This document shows positions 25,355-34,313 of a DNA stretch of 60,200 nt, piece after piece. The stretch is from NCBI GenBank assembly GCA_023248215.1, contig JAHFEW010000017.1, forward strand, positions 1 through 60,200. The letters run 5' to 3'. How positions within the stretch are numbered: position 1 is the stretch's first letter; every line of letters starts with the position of its first letter. A program made the translations under genes and the position numbers. This DNA comes from Nitrospira sp. GTDB lineage: Bacteria; Nitrospirota; Nitrospiria; Nitrospirales; Nitrospiraceae. A model generated the notes under the pieces. That model was not told the origin of the DNA. It was given only the letters and a program-made list of their open reading frames with translations, and did not search any database.

Positions 25355-26272
25355 ATGGGTAAGTTATTGGTGGTCGGGTCGGTTGCGTTGGACACGGTCA
25401 AAACGCCGTTCGGTGAGGTGTCCGAGGTCCTCGGGGGGTCGGCGACCTACTTCTCTACAGCGGCCAGCTATTTCACGAGCGTCGATCTCATCGCGGTCGT
25501 TGGAGAAGATTTCCCCGATCAACATGTCGCGTTTCTCAAGAGCCGAAAGATCGACTTGACTGGGTTGGAGCGGCGGCCAGGCGCGACTTTTCGTTGGAAA
25601 GGGGCCTACTCGCATCAATTGAACGAAGCGCAGACGCTCGACACCCGCCTGAACGTGTTCGAGACGTTTCGTCCGAAGATCCCTGCCCAGTATGGTTCGC
25701 CGGACGTGCTCTTTCTGGGGAATATCGATCCGGAATTGCAGCTCGATGTGTTGCAGCAGGTGAAGCGGCCGGCATTGGTCGCCTGCGACACGATGAACTT
25801 TTGGATCAACGGCAAGCGGGATGCGCTCTGGAATGTGCTGCAACACATCGACATTCTCATCATCAACGACGGCGAAGCGCGGGCGTTGGGTGAGGACACG
25901 AATCTCGTCAAGGTCGCGAAGAAAATTCTCTCGCGAGGACCCAAGCACTTGATCGTCAAGCGCGGTGAATATGGCGTGCTGATGTTCAACGAGAAGCACG
26001 TGTTCGGGGTGCCGGCGTTCCCGCTGGATGACGTGAGGGATCCAACCGGTGCGGGCGACACCTTTGCCGGAGGATTTCTGGGGTATTTGGCGGCGACGGG
26101 AAACCGTTCGACGGACGCGATGCGGCAAGCCATCATCTTCGGGAGCGTCATGGCCTCGTTTACCGTAGAAGCCTTTAGCCTTGACCGATTGAGGATCCTA
26201 GATTACAAAGAGATTGAGGCGCGATTCAAAGAGTTCAAGCGGCTCACTCACTTTGAGGACATCGGGTCATGA
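25355..26272 (+). CDS. PfkB-family carbohydrate/nucleoside kinase
   Basis: A 305-residue ribokinase-fold enzyme. The N-terminal GGSATYF segment follows VGSVALDTVKTP; the C-terminal anion-hole motif DPTGAGDTFAGGFL near residue 229 carries the catalytic aspartate. Substrate is not clear; the position immediately after mtnP suggests adenosine or a methylthio-sugar derivative, but that is inference. It overlaps the next gene by four bases. Confidence 0.9.
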   Translation: MGKLLVVGSVALDTVKTPFGEVSEVLGGSATYFSTAASYFTSVDLIAVVGEDFPDQHVAFLKSRKIDLTGLERRPGATFRWKGAYSHQLNEAQTLDTRLNVFETFRPKIPAQYGSPDVLFLGNIDPELQLDVLQQVKRPALVACDTMNFWINGKRDALWNVLQHIDILIINDGEARALGEDTNLVKVAKKILSRGPKHLIVKRGEYGVLMFNEKHVFGVPAFPLDDVRDPTGAGDTFAGGFLGYLAATGNRSTDAMRQAIIFGSVMASFTVEAFSLDRLRILDYKEIEARFKEFKRLTHFEDIGS

Positions 26273-26970
26273 TGGAGAGTCGTCGAACTCAGAATCGGTC
26301 GGTGCGAAGCGTGCGCGGTGGTGCGGGTGCCGGCTGGATGGTGCTGTTGGTGGGCCTCTCTGTGTTATCCGGTTGCGCCAACGAAGAGAACCTTCGCAAG
26401 TCGAAAGGGTTCTACCAGGAAGGGGTCGCTCGACTGAATTCCGATCAACAGCAGGCCTATGTGTCCTTTCAAAAGGCCGTGAAACTGAACCCTGACAACA
26501 AGGAAGCGCACTACGGCTTGGGGCATATCTATTCCTCGCAGGGACGATTCAAATTGGCCGAAGAAGCTTTCCGGGAAGCGATTCGCATCGACGGCGACTA
26601 TGCCGAGGCGCACACCTATCTCGGACAAGTGCTGGCAAATCAGGATCGTTGGAAAGAGGCGATTGCGGCCTACCGCCAGGCTCTCAGCAATCCATTGTAT
26701 CCGACGCCGGATCTGGCCCGGTTTCACTTGGGGAAAGCCTTAATGCATGAAGGCGATCTGCAGGGGGCGATGGAGGTCTTGGAAGACGCGACGACCGTCA
26801 CGCCGCCGAATGTTCCTCCCGCGATGCTGCAGTTGGAATTGGCGCGCGTGTATCACAAGCTCGGGTTCGAGGTGCGGGCGCGTGAGGCCCTCTCGAAGGT
26901 CTCGACGTTGGATAAGAGCGGAGAACAGGCAGCCGCAGCGCAGGAATTGCTCGGCAAGCTCAAACCATAG
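26269..26970 (+). CDS. TPR lipoprotein (PilF/PilW-like)
   Basis: A 233-residue lipoprotein: lipobox LSGC near residue 36, then at least four TPRs (QQAYVSFQKAVKLNPDNKEA, AHYGLGHIYSSQGRFKLAEE, AHTYLGQVLANQDRWKEA, RFHLGKALMHEGDLQGAMEV). The layout resembles PilF/PilW, which assemble the type IV pilus secretin, but no pilus gene is near, so this may be a general assembly scaffold. It overlaps the kinase gene. Confidence 0.82.
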   Translation: MMESRRTQNRSVRSVRGGAGAGWMVLLVGLSVLSGCANEENLRKSKGFYQEGVARLNSDQQQAYVSFQKAVKLNPDNKEAHYGLGHIYSSQGRFKLAEEAFREAIRIDGDYAEAHTYLGQVLANQDRWKEAIAAYRQALSNPLYPTPDLARFHLGKALMHEGDLQGAMEVLEDATTVTPPNVPPAMLQLELARVYHKLGFEVRAREALSKVSTLDKSGEQAAAAQELLGKLKP

Positions 26971-26979
26971 GCGGATACC

Positions 26980-27924
26980 ATGGAATCAGTGGGTGAATTT
27001 TTTCGACAGGTGCGCGAGACGAAAGGGCTGACCGTCGATGAGGTGGCCTCGAAGACCCGCATCCGCACGGACTTCGTCAAAGCGCTCGAAGAGGGAAATT
27101 TCGCCAAATTGCCCGATCAAGTGTTTGCTCGTGGGTTTGTACGGTCCTACGCACGCTCCCTGGGGTTGGATGAGGAAGATGCGATTCATCGATTCGTTCA
27201 GTCCGCCGGGGCGTTTTATGAAAAGCAGGGAGAGCGGGAGCGACTGAGACAGCGGCAGGTGGAAGAGGAGCGGCGCCGAAAGGCCAACCGCAAAGCAGTG
27301 GGTATCGCCATTGCCGTGGCCATAGCGACGCTGATTTTCTTGCTGAGCCGCGAACAGTCATCGACAATCGTGCGGCGATCTGGATCGGATGTGCCGCCTC
27401 CCAGCAAGAAAAGCGCGCCGTTTGGCAAGGACGCGCGCGAGTCGCCATCGCGCCAGGGACTGGAGCTTCCGCCTCCCATTGCGCCAGTGACCAAGCAAGT
27501 TGAGCCGGCAGCTGTTCCTCCGATGCCGGCACAGGAAAAAGTGCCGGCCCCGTTGTCTCCCGCTCCTGCCGCAGTGGCCAAGGCGCCGGTACAACCGGAA
27601 GCCGTCCCCGCTCAATCCGCCCCATCGATGGGGTCCGATGGTCCCCTTGCAGGCCTGTCGGTGGATGGGCCTGCCGGGTCTGATGGCCCGCTCGTGCTCG
27701 ATCTTGATGCGACTGAGTTGAGTTGGGTGGTCGTTCAGGTCGATTCAGGCAGCCCCCAGGAAGCGTTGCTGCGTCCGGGTGAGAAAGCCCAGTGGAAAGC
27801 GCAGGACCAGTTTACCATCACGCTCGGCAATGCCGGGGGAGTCCGCGCCGAATTGAATGGCAAGCCGCAAAAGCCTTTTGGCCCGAGTGGGAAGGTTGTG
27901 CGGGACGTCGTTCTCAAGCGCTGA
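26980..27924 (+). CDS. RodZ-like cytoskeletal/HTH membrane protein
   Basis: A 314-residue protein. N-terminal Xre-type HTH (FRQVRETKGLTVDEVASKTR, about 9-70), a basic segment, one membrane helix (AVGIAIAVAIATLIFLLS, about 106-124), a Pro/Ala-rich linker and a C-terminal DUF4115 domain (LSWVVVQVDSGSPQEALLRP, FTITLGNAGGVRAELNGKP). This is RodZ architecture, the anchor of MreB and cell shape. It lies at the end of the colinear block. Confidence 0.9.
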   Translation: MESVGEFFRQVRETKGLTVDEVASKTRIRTDFVKALEEGNFAKLPDQVFARGFVRSYARSLGLDEEDAIHRFVQSAGAFYEKQGERERLRQRQVEEERRRKANRKAVGIAIAVAIATLIFLLSREQSSTIVRRSGSDVPPPSKKSAPFGKDARESPSRQGLELPPPIAPVTKQVEPAAVPPMPAQEKVPAPLSPAPAAVAKAPVQPEAVPAQSAPSMGSDGPLAGLSVDGPAGSDGPLVLDLDATELSWVVVQVDSGSPQEALLRPGEKAQWKAQDQFTITLGNAGGVRAELNGKPQKPFGPSGKVVRDVVLKR

Positions 27925-28339
27925 CTCGTTTGACTGGAAGTGTGTCTTTCTTCGTGCTGCCGTTTCGTATTCCTGCTAGGGTAGTCCCTTTTCACCTCCC
28001 TCGACAGTGCGCCTGCTCGGATGAGGCGAGCGTGGGGTTCTGGGGCGCAAAGGTGTCACGGTCAGAATCGAATACGTAGTTGCCGGGTACCACCAGCCTC
28101 GAAACCGTCCGAAATCCCACGGTTCTCACTCCCCATTTTCTGGCACGCCCTTTGAGTTGTTGCTGAGTCGGGATGGGTAGAGAGAGGGAGGCAAAGGCCG
28201 GCCGTTCCCTTGACAAGACAGAAAATGCGTTGCTATAGTTCGCCTGTTTTGTCGGCCTTGTATTCGGTTTTTTGCCCTGCTGTCTCGTATAAGAGAGTCA
28301 TGGTTCACGCGGTGGGTTCAACACAAAGGAGGAGTTGTG
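27925..28339. other. intergenic region with one strong promoter
   Basis: A 415-bp gap. It holds the TTGACA-TATAGT promoter at 28210-28239. The first 280 bp show no recognised gene, repeat or RNA; a minus-strand reading there has no ribosome binding site or recognisable domain. Confidence 0.5.
28210..28239 (+). promoter_or_regulatory. strong sigma-70 promoter for the cytochrome c gene
   Basis: TTGACA (28210-28215), 18-nt spacer, TATAGT (28234-28239). The leader to the ATG at 28340 is about 95 nt. Confidence 0.75.
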
Positions 28340-28792
28340 ATGGGGTATCTTTCTAAGTTTTTTGGCGTGTGTGCGGCCGTCACCTTGTTGTCTGTGACGG
28401 TGGTGGGTGCAGAGGAAAAGGATCCGTTGAAGCCCCGTGTTGCGCCGGATCAGATGGCGGACGCGAAGGCGATGAAGAACCCAGTTGCTTCAAGCCCGGA
28501 AACCATTGCCAAGGGCAAGGCACTGTACGAGGGCAAGGGCACCTGCTTCAATTGCCATGGTAAAGAAGGCAAGGGCGACGGCCCTGCTGGAGCGATCCTG
28601 AATCCGAGCCCACGAAACTTCACCAACTGCAAATTCCACAAGAAGCGGAAAGATGGCGAGCTCTTCTGGGTGATTAAGAACGGCAGCGCGGGCACCGGCA
28701 TGGTGTCGTTGGTCCCTGCGGCGATCACGGAAGAAGAAGCCTGGACCATCATCAATTATGAGCGGAGCTTCTGCAAGGGCGGAGAAGAATAG
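28340..28792 (+). CDS. periplasmic monohaem cytochrome c
   Basis: A 150-residue class I cytochrome c. Signal peptide MGYLSKFFGVCAAVTLLSVT (cleaved near VVGA), a haem-binding CFNCH motif near residue 72, and an axial methionine candidate in GTGMVSL near 119. The domain contains GKALYEGKGTC, GDGPAGAILNPSPRNFTNC and EEAWTIINYERSF. It can carry electrons in the periplasm. AAGGAGGAG ends 5 nt before the ATG at 28340. The transcript is closed by the terminator at 28823. Confidence 0.93.
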   Translation: MGYLSKFFGVCAAVTLLSVTVVGAEEKDPLKPRVAPDQMADAKAMKNPVASSPETIAKGKALYEGKGTCFNCHGKEGKGDGPAGAILNPSPRNFTNCKFHKKRKDGELFWVIKNGSAGTGMVSLVPAAITEEEAWTIINYERSFCKGGEE

Positions 28793-28822
28793 TAGTTTTT
28801 CTCAGCGAGCAGGCTGAACGGT

Positions 28823-28863
28823 AAGGGGCGGCGAGGGTATCCTCGCCGCCCCTTTTCTTTTTT
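28823..28863 (+). terminator. intrinsic terminator of the cytochrome c gene
   Basis: Perfect 14-bp stem AAGGGGCGGCGAGG / CCTCGCCGCCCCTT with loop GTAT, running into TTTTCTTTTTT. One of the clearest terminators in the window. Confidence 0.95.
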
Positions 28864-28961
28864 GCACCAGTTGTTGATAGCAGGACCGATGTGATGGGCA
28901 GCCGCGAAAAGATAAGGCAGATGGTTACCGGCTCAGTGGCCTTCTTCGCCTGGCCTGCCTG

Positions 28962-28983
28962 GCTCCCGCCAGGTGGCGGGAGC
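28962..28983. repeat. GC-rich stem-loop downstream of the caspase-like gene
   Basis: GCTCCCGCC, loop AGGT, GGCGGGAGC: a perfect 9-bp stem 12 bp beyond the stop of the minus-strand gene. No T-run follows on the minus strand, so it may be a REP-like element or a weak terminator. Confidence 0.5.
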
Positions 28984-28994
28984 GCAGCATCCTG

Positions 28995-30863
28995 TCAGGG
29001 ATGTTCGGCTGCGGGGATGGCAGGTGGTTTGGTGAGAATCATGTCCAGATTCCTATCCGAGGTGCGCTGCACCGGCAGTACTTGCGGTTGTTGCTCTTGC
29101 TTGAAATCGCTCCGAGCCACCATCGGTACCTTGCGATTGACATAGGCTGTCACCTCGCCGATCGTCACCTCACCGTTACGGTTGAGGTCTGCTTCACCGC
29201 GAAGCCCGCGCAGGAGATAATAGGTGAACAGCCCGTGCCGCAACGTGTCTGATTCCAAGCTCTTCCCGAAGCCCGTGGTGGCGATGACGTGAAGGACTGA
29301 TCCATTTGCCCCTGCCCATTTGGGTGACGGTACCTTCATTCGTCCCTCTGCTCCGTTTTTCAGAACGGTGCCATCGAACACGAATAGGACTTGTTTGGCT
29401 TTGAGCCTTGCCAAGGCTGTCTCCAAGTCTTTGAGCGGATAGAGGCGTGAGGTCGCTTCCAAGGAACCGTCATACGGGATCAGAAAGGTTTCCCCGGCCG
29501 GTGAGACGATGGCCTGTCCGGCGAAGTAGACCATGACGACCGAGTCCTTCGTGATTTTAGATGGCAGCCAATCGAGCAACGCTTCCTCAATGTCCGGGCG
29601 TAAGGCGCTCCAGTCCTGCAATAATCGGACGTTGCTCCGGGGCAATCCACCCAGCGACTGGAAATAGGTGGCGACCATTTCGGCGTCGAGGGCCGCGTAT
29701 TTCCGTGCGGCAATCTGCTGTTCCCGATAGCTGCTGAGCCCGATTGAGAGCAGGTAGTCGCCTGATCGTTGAAACCCAGCGGTCACAGCGGGAATCTGAT
29801 CGACGTCGTCGGTTCTCAATCCGGTTGGTAGTACGGAGGCGAGCAGCGTTTGCGGAGGAGGGACGCCTTGACCGGTTCCGCTCGCTAAGGACACTTGAAA
29901 TTCCGCCTGTTGCGGGTGCAGCGATTGCGGCAGGGTGGCAATGAACTCGAGGGATTTGGAGCCGCCTGCCTCAATGGTGCCGGCGGACAATTTCGTGGCC
30001 GGAAATTGGGTGATCAGAGTCGGCGGGCCGGCCAGCTGAACGGCAATGTCTGGCACCGCCTGGGGGCTCGTGTTGACGACGTCAACCCGCACGCGGATCC
30101 GTTCGCCGCCTTCGAGAATCAGGTTGCTGTTTTCATCCAAAAGCGTGGCCTTGAAGGATAGGGCGTAAACCGGTGCGGCCGGAGCCGCAGGGGTAAGACC
30201 TGCCGATTGCGAGGCAGCTCCGGCAGTGGCGACGGACGATGGCGAAGCCGACGCATTCGCATTATGGGTGGGGTCGAGGAGCACTCGCGCCTCTTGCATG
30301 AACTGTGTCGCCAGCATGGCCGAGGTGTCCTGCACAAAGGGATCAATGACGTAGTCACATCGTTGCTGGGTCAGCTCGAGTTGTAACCGTTCTTTTCGCG
30401 TGGCTTGCAACGGGCGCTCGGCCAGCAACTTGCCCGATGTATCGAAGAATTCGGCGAAGGCGTCTAAACTGAGTTCGGCTGGGGCGCGATCATAGAGAGC
30501 GTCGGCTTGAATTTTCAGACGAGGATCCAACATGCGCACCCGTACGGTGACGTCCGGCTTTGCTTCAGTCGCATGGCCCCCCTGAATCAGCACGGAACGA
30601 AAGGTTTGGTGGGCGGCTTGGATCAGCATGTCTTCAACTGTCTGGCCGATCGAGAGCGGTTGGATCCGGTTGCAACCGTCGATGTACTGGGTCTGGGCCT
30701 GGGACAACGACGGGTCAAGGTCCATTTGAACAGTGAGAGGAACGGGGGGGCCGAGGTCCGGCAGTGCCTGGCGGGAAAAGCGCGACTTGATGCTTTCGCA
30801 GGCGGTGGAGGCCAGCACCTGTATGAGAAGAACTCCAATGATGAGTATGCGATTCGTCTTCAA
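28995..30863 (-). CDS. caspase-fold lipoprotein with EF-hand, probably catalytically dead
   Basis: A 622-residue protein from a TTG start at 30863, preceded by AGGAGG at a 7-nt spacing; the ATG at 30959 would put 32 odd residues before the signal. Lipobox STAC near residue 21. Residues about 50-330 are beta-rich and include VPDIAVQLAGPPTLITQFP. About 369-560 is a peptidase C14 domain (DYLLSIGLSSYREQQIAARK, VVMVYFAGQAI, QVLFVFDGTV). Caspases have H in YxAGHG and C in DxCxSG; here these are Q450 and T499. A clean EF-hand DLNRNGEVTIGE lies at 559-570. It is probably a structural, calcium-responsive pseudoenzyme in the envelope. Confidence 0.85.
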   Translation of the reverse strand: MKTNRILIIGVLLIQVLASTACESIKSRFSRQALPDLGPPVPLTVQMDLDPSLSQAQTQYIDGCNRIQPLSIGQTVEDMLIQAAHQTFRSVLIQGGHATEAKPDVTVRVRMLDPRLKIQADALYDRAPAELSLDAFAEFFDTSGKLLAERPLQATRKERLQLELTQQRCDYVIDPFVQDTSAMLATQFMQEARVLLDPTHNANASASPSSVATAGAASQSAGLTPAAPAAPVYALSFKATLLDENSNLILEGGERIRVRVDVVNTSPQAVPDIAVQLAGPPTLITQFPATKLSAGTIEAGGSKSLEFIATLPQSLHPQQAEFQVSLASGTGQGVPPPQTLLASVLPTGLRTDDVDQIPAVTAGFQRSGDYLLSIGLSSYREQQIAARKYAALDAEMVATYFQSLGGLPRSNVRLLQDWSALRPDIEEALLDWLPSKITKDSVVMVYFAGQAIVSPAGETFLIPYDGSLEATSRLYPLKDLETALARLKAKQVLFVFDGTVLKNGAEGRMKVPSPKWAGANGSVLHVIATTGFGKSLESDTLRHGLFTYYLLRGLRGEADLNRNGEVTIGEVTAYVNRKVPMVARSDFKQEQQPQVLPVQRTSDRNLDMILTKPPAIPAAEHP

Positions 30864-30946
30864 GCAGAGGCCTCCTCTTCGGCATGTGGCGAAGGGGGAA
30901 CGGTACAGGAAAGGAGGGGGCATTGCAACCGAGCGCCTTGCGCGGC

Positions 30947-30975
30947 TTGCGACCCTCACGGGGCTCGTTTATTCT
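30947..30975 (+). promoter_or_regulatory. sigma-70 promoter for the carbamoyltransferase gene
   Basis: TTGCGA (30947-30952), 17-nt spacer, TATTCT (30970-30975). It matches each consensus hexamer at 4/6 positions and lies 52 nt before the GTG at 31027. Confidence 0.5.
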
Positions 30976-31026
30976 ACCCGCCGCATGCTTGTGCGGATGA
31001 TGAACAAGAGGGAGTGCTGAGCCATC

Positions 31027-32760
31027 GTGTTGGTGCTGGGGATCTCCAATATGCGGGATGCGGCGGCAGCGATCGTCTCTGACGGCCGAATCGTTGCGGC
31101 GGCTGAAGAAGAGCGATTCGTTCGGCAGAAGCATGTGACCGCGCTGCCGGTCCACGCGATTCGTTATTGCTTGCGCGAGGCCGGTGTGACCCTTCTGGAT
31201 GTCGAGGCCATTGCCGTGCCGTGGAAGTATTGGCTGGTCGGGAGGCGCGCCTGGCTCGCCTTGACGGCGATGGTGCGGTCCCCGCAATTATTTCGAGTGA
31301 AGGGGACGCGGTCGTTGGAGCGAGTCAGCCGCGAGTGGAAGGAATTGTTCTGGCTTCGGCGGGAATTGACGCAACGGGTTGATTCGGTCGGCCATCGCCC
31401 GGTTTTTCTCGATCACCATTTGTGCCATGCCGCCAGCTCGTTCCTGGTTTCGCCCTTCGAGCGGTCGGCCATCCTTGTCGTCGACGGCGCCTCGGAAGCG
31501 GATACCACGCTGATGGCGATGGGCGAAGGCGCGCAGATCAGCGTGCTCGATCGTACTCCGCTCCCGCATTCGCTCGGACAGTTCTATGCGGCGATGACGG
31601 CGTATCTGGGGTTTCGCCCGGACCAGGATGAATATATCGTGATGGGGTTGGCGGCTTCCGGCGAACCGACCTTTGCCGTAGCCTTGCGCCGAGAGATTGT
31701 GCGGCTGCTCCCCCACGGGCGGTTCGAGTTGAATACCCGCCTCCTGGATTTTCATCTCGCCAGAGCCGGACTGTTTGTGCAGGAATTCGTTCGCCTGTTC
31801 GGTCCTCCAAGGCATTCGACGGATGAGCTCACGCAGCGACATCGTGATCTGGCGGCCAGCGCTCAATTGCTCCTGGAGGAGGTGTTGTTGCATCTCGGTC
31901 GTCATCTGCGATCCCTGACGCAGGCGGAGTCGCTCTGTCTGGCGGGCGGTGTAGCCTACAATTGCGTGGCGAACGGCCGCCTGCGTGCCGAGCTCGGTTT
32001 CAAACAGGTGTATGTGCCGCCGGCTGCGGGTGATTCGGGCGCGGCGCTCGGTGCGGCCTTGTGGTGGACGGCCAGGCGTGGAGGGTTCACCGTGAGACGG
32101 CAGCTGCCTTCCGCCTATTTGGGGCCTCAGTTCGACGAGGATGCTTGTCGAGTGGCGCTGGCGCGGATGGGCTTGGTGGCCGAGCCCCTGACGGATGCGC
32201 AGCTGAACGAGCGGGTCGCCACGGAACTGGCGCGCGGACGTTTGGTGTTTTGGTATCAAGGACGGATGGAATGGGGGCCGCGCGCCTTAGGGAACCGCAG
32301 TCTTCTGGCGGATCCTCGACGGGAAGACATGCGGGAATTGATCAATAGCAAAGTGAAATGTCGAGAGCCCTTTCGACCCTTCGCGCCTTCGGTACTCGAC
32401 GAGCGAGCCCAGGAGTTCTTCGACCTACCGGCGGCGTCGCCCTTTATGCAGTTTACGGTGCAGGTGAAAGCTTCCGCCAAAGGGAGCATCCCGGCCGTGA
32501 CGCATGTCGACGGGACCGCACGCGTGCAGACCGTGACGCGTGAGGCCAATCCTCGATTCTATGATCTCCTGGCGACCTTCGGACGCCTCACCGGCGTCCC
32601 GGTTCTTCTCAACACCTCCTTCAATGTACAGGAACCGATTGTCTGCAGCCCCGACGACGCGGTGCGATGTTTTCTGCGGACCCAAGTCGAGTGGTTGGTT
32701 CTTGGCAATCTGCTGGTGGGACGATCATCTCAACGGACTGTCCCGACCCATGAATACTGA
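31027..32760 (+). CDS. NodU/CmcH-type carbamoyltransferase
   Basis: A 577-residue protein with the two domains of the NodU/TobZ family: a Kae1-like N-terminal part (LGISNMRDAAAAIVSDG, AAAEEERFVRQKH, DHHLCHAASSFLVSPF, LAGGVAYNC) and the C-terminal carbamoyltransferase domain (GRMEWGPRALGNRSLLADP, REPFRPFAPSVLDER, NTSFNVQEPIV). Members transfer carbamoyl from carbamoyl phosphate, through carbamoyl-AMP, to hydroxyl groups of natural products or sugars. The GTG start follows GGGAG. It overlaps the next membrane protein by 11 bp. Confidence 0.93.
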   Translation: MLVLGISNMRDAAAAIVSDGRIVAAAEEERFVRQKHVTALPVHAIRYCLREAGVTLLDVEAIAVPWKYWLVGRRAWLALTAMVRSPQLFRVKGTRSLERVSREWKELFWLRRELTQRVDSVGHRPVFLDHHLCHAASSFLVSPFERSAILVVDGASEADTTLMAMGEGAQISVLDRTPLPHSLGQFYAAMTAYLGFRPDQDEYIVMGLAASGEPTFAVALRREIVRLLPHGRFELNTRLLDFHLARAGLFVQEFVRLFGPPRHSTDELTQRHRDLAASAQLLLEEVLLHLGRHLRSLTQAESLCLAGGVAYNCVANGRLRAELGFKQVYVPPAAGDSGAALGAALWWTARRGGFTVRRQLPSAYLGPQFDEDACRVALARMGLVAEPLTDAQLNERVATELARGRLVFWYQGRMEWGPRALGNRSLLADPRREDMRELINSKVKCREPFRPFAPSVLDERAQEFFDLPAASPFMQFTVQVKASAKGSIPAVTHVDGTARVQTVTREANPRFYDLLATFGRLTGVPVLLNTSFNVQEPIVCSPDDAVRCFLRTQVEWLVLGNLLVGRSSQRTVPTHEY

Positions 32761-34294
32761 GTCTGTCTGGTTCTCAGTCCGCCGCTCTCAGCAGATCATA
32801 GGTGTCCTTCTCGATATCCTCCTGCTCGGCTTCGTACTAAACCTGACCCTCCAACCGCTCGTGGAACCGGATTTGGGCTGGCACCTTCGTGCGGGGCTGG
32901 ACTTGATCGCCCACGGATGGATCCTGCCGGACACCGACCCCTATTCCCATACGATGCCGGACTGGCGATGGGTCGAGCACGCCTGGTTGACCGATGGTCT
33001 GCTGGCGCTACTCGATCGCGGACTGGGACCTTTCGGCGGGTTGGGGCTGATTATCTTCTTTGGGGCCGTGACGTCTCTGGCCTGGTGGATTGCGGCAGGA
33101 CAGGCCCCGGTGCCACGGACCTACCGATTGGCGGCCATGGTGGCGAGCCTGTGGGTGGCGTTACCCTTTCTCGGAGCTCGTACTCAACTGGTGAGTCTTC
33201 TCGGCGTGGCGGTCCTGTTGTGGGTGTGGAGCCATATTCAGCAAGGCCGTCGTCAATGGATCTGGGTGCTTGCTCCCCTCTTCCTGCTATGGGCTAATCT
33301 GCATGGAGGGTTCACGGCGGGACTCTTTCTGTTGGGTGTGATGGTACTCGGGGCTCTTCTGGTGAGGATCTGCATAGATCGATGGCCCACCCTTGCCGTG
33401 TCGTTGGATGAGCCGGTCCTGAATTGGGAAGACCTTTGTCGTTGTATTTTCGTGCTTGGGATCGCCGCGGCGGTGACCTGTCTCAATCCCTATGGATGGC
33501 GACTCTATGTCGAGATCTATGAGTCCCTGACGGATCGGTTCATGATCGAGACCTTGCGGGAATGGCAGCCGGTGTCCTTTCAGGGCTGGGCCGGCAAGGC
33601 CTATGGTCTCTATCTCGCCGGTCTCGCCGGTCTCGTGGCTGGATGGTATCGACGGGTGGAACCGGTTCGTTGGGCCATGCTCGCGATCGTGCTGCTGTTG
33701 TCGCTCCTGCACTGGCGCAACGTCGCGCTCTTTCTCATCGTCAGTCTGCCGTTGGTTGCGGAATTGCTCGCCTTGGCGATGGCGTCGTGCCTCCGATGGG
33801 CTCCGGCTCTGAGGACCTATGCCGGTACGAGCCTTCTCGCGCCGACCGTTGTGGCGGCAAGCGTCCTCTATGCGTTGGGGATCGAGCATGTGGTGCATGT
33901 GTGGCGATCAGGAAGCGCGCCTGGTGTCTATTTCGAACAGACCGACTATCCGATCGAGGCCGTGCGGTGGATCCACAACCATCGCGAAGAAGTGGGAACC
34001 AGGCTCTACAATGACTATGGCTACGGTGGGTTTCTCCTCTGGCAGCTCCCCGGAGAGAAAATTTTCATCGACGGCCGCATGCCGGCCTGGCGGATCGGGG
34101 ATCGGCGCATCTTTCAGGATTACGTGGACCTGAATCGCGAGGACTCGCCGGCCTTGGTAGTGTTGGATCAATACGGGGTCGATTGGGGCTTGATTCAACG
34201 CGGGACCGCGCTGGCCCTGGCCCTGGAAACACATCCCGCTTGGAAGACCATCTATGTCGATGCCAAGGTGGTGATCCTGCGCCGGCAGTCGTGA
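32750..34294 (+). CDS. large polytopic membrane protein
   Basis: A 514-residue protein with about ten membrane helices. An N-terminal periplasmic-loop motif (EPDLGWHLRAGLDLIAHG, ILPDTDPYSHTMPDWRW, WVEHAWLTDG) and the C-terminal soluble part (DYGYGGFLLWQLPGEKIFID, GRMPAWR) are typical of a GT39-like glycan transferase-related family of unknown reaction. It starts at ATG 32750, inside the end of the carbamoyltransferase gene, so translation is coupled. Together with the GT2 gene downstream it suggests modification of an envelope glycan, but this is inference. Confidence 0.8.
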   Translation: MNTESVWFSVRRSQQIIGVLLDILLLGFVLNLTLQPLVEPDLGWHLRAGLDLIAHGWILPDTDPYSHTMPDWRWVEHAWLTDGLLALLDRGLGPFGGLGLIIFFGAVTSLAWWIAAGQAPVPRTYRLAAMVASLWVALPFLGARTQLVSLLGVAVLLWVWSHIQQGRRQWIWVLAPLFLLWANLHGGFTAGLFLLGVMVLGALLVRICIDRWPTLAVSLDEPVLNWEDLCRCIFVLGIAAAVTCLNPYGWRLYVEIYESLTDRFMIETLREWQPVSFQGWAGKAYGLYLAGLAGLVAGWYRRVEPVRWAMLAIVLLLSLLHWRNVALFLIVSLPLVAELLALAMASCLRWAPALRTYAGTSLLAPTVVAASVLYALGIEHVVHVWRSGSAPGVYFEQTDYPIEAVRWIHNHREEVGTRLYNDYGYGGFLLWQLPGEKIFIDGRMPAWRIGDRRIFQDYVDLNREDSPALVVLDQYGVDWGLIQRGTALALALETHPAWKTIYVDAKVVILRRQS

Positions 34295-34313
34295 GCGGAA
34301 AGGCGCCTGTCTG

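Noticed and set aside
28891-29145. Small plus-strand reading after the cytochrome c terminator.
   Set aside because: It overlaps the 3' end of the caspase-like gene antisense and has no ribosome binding site.
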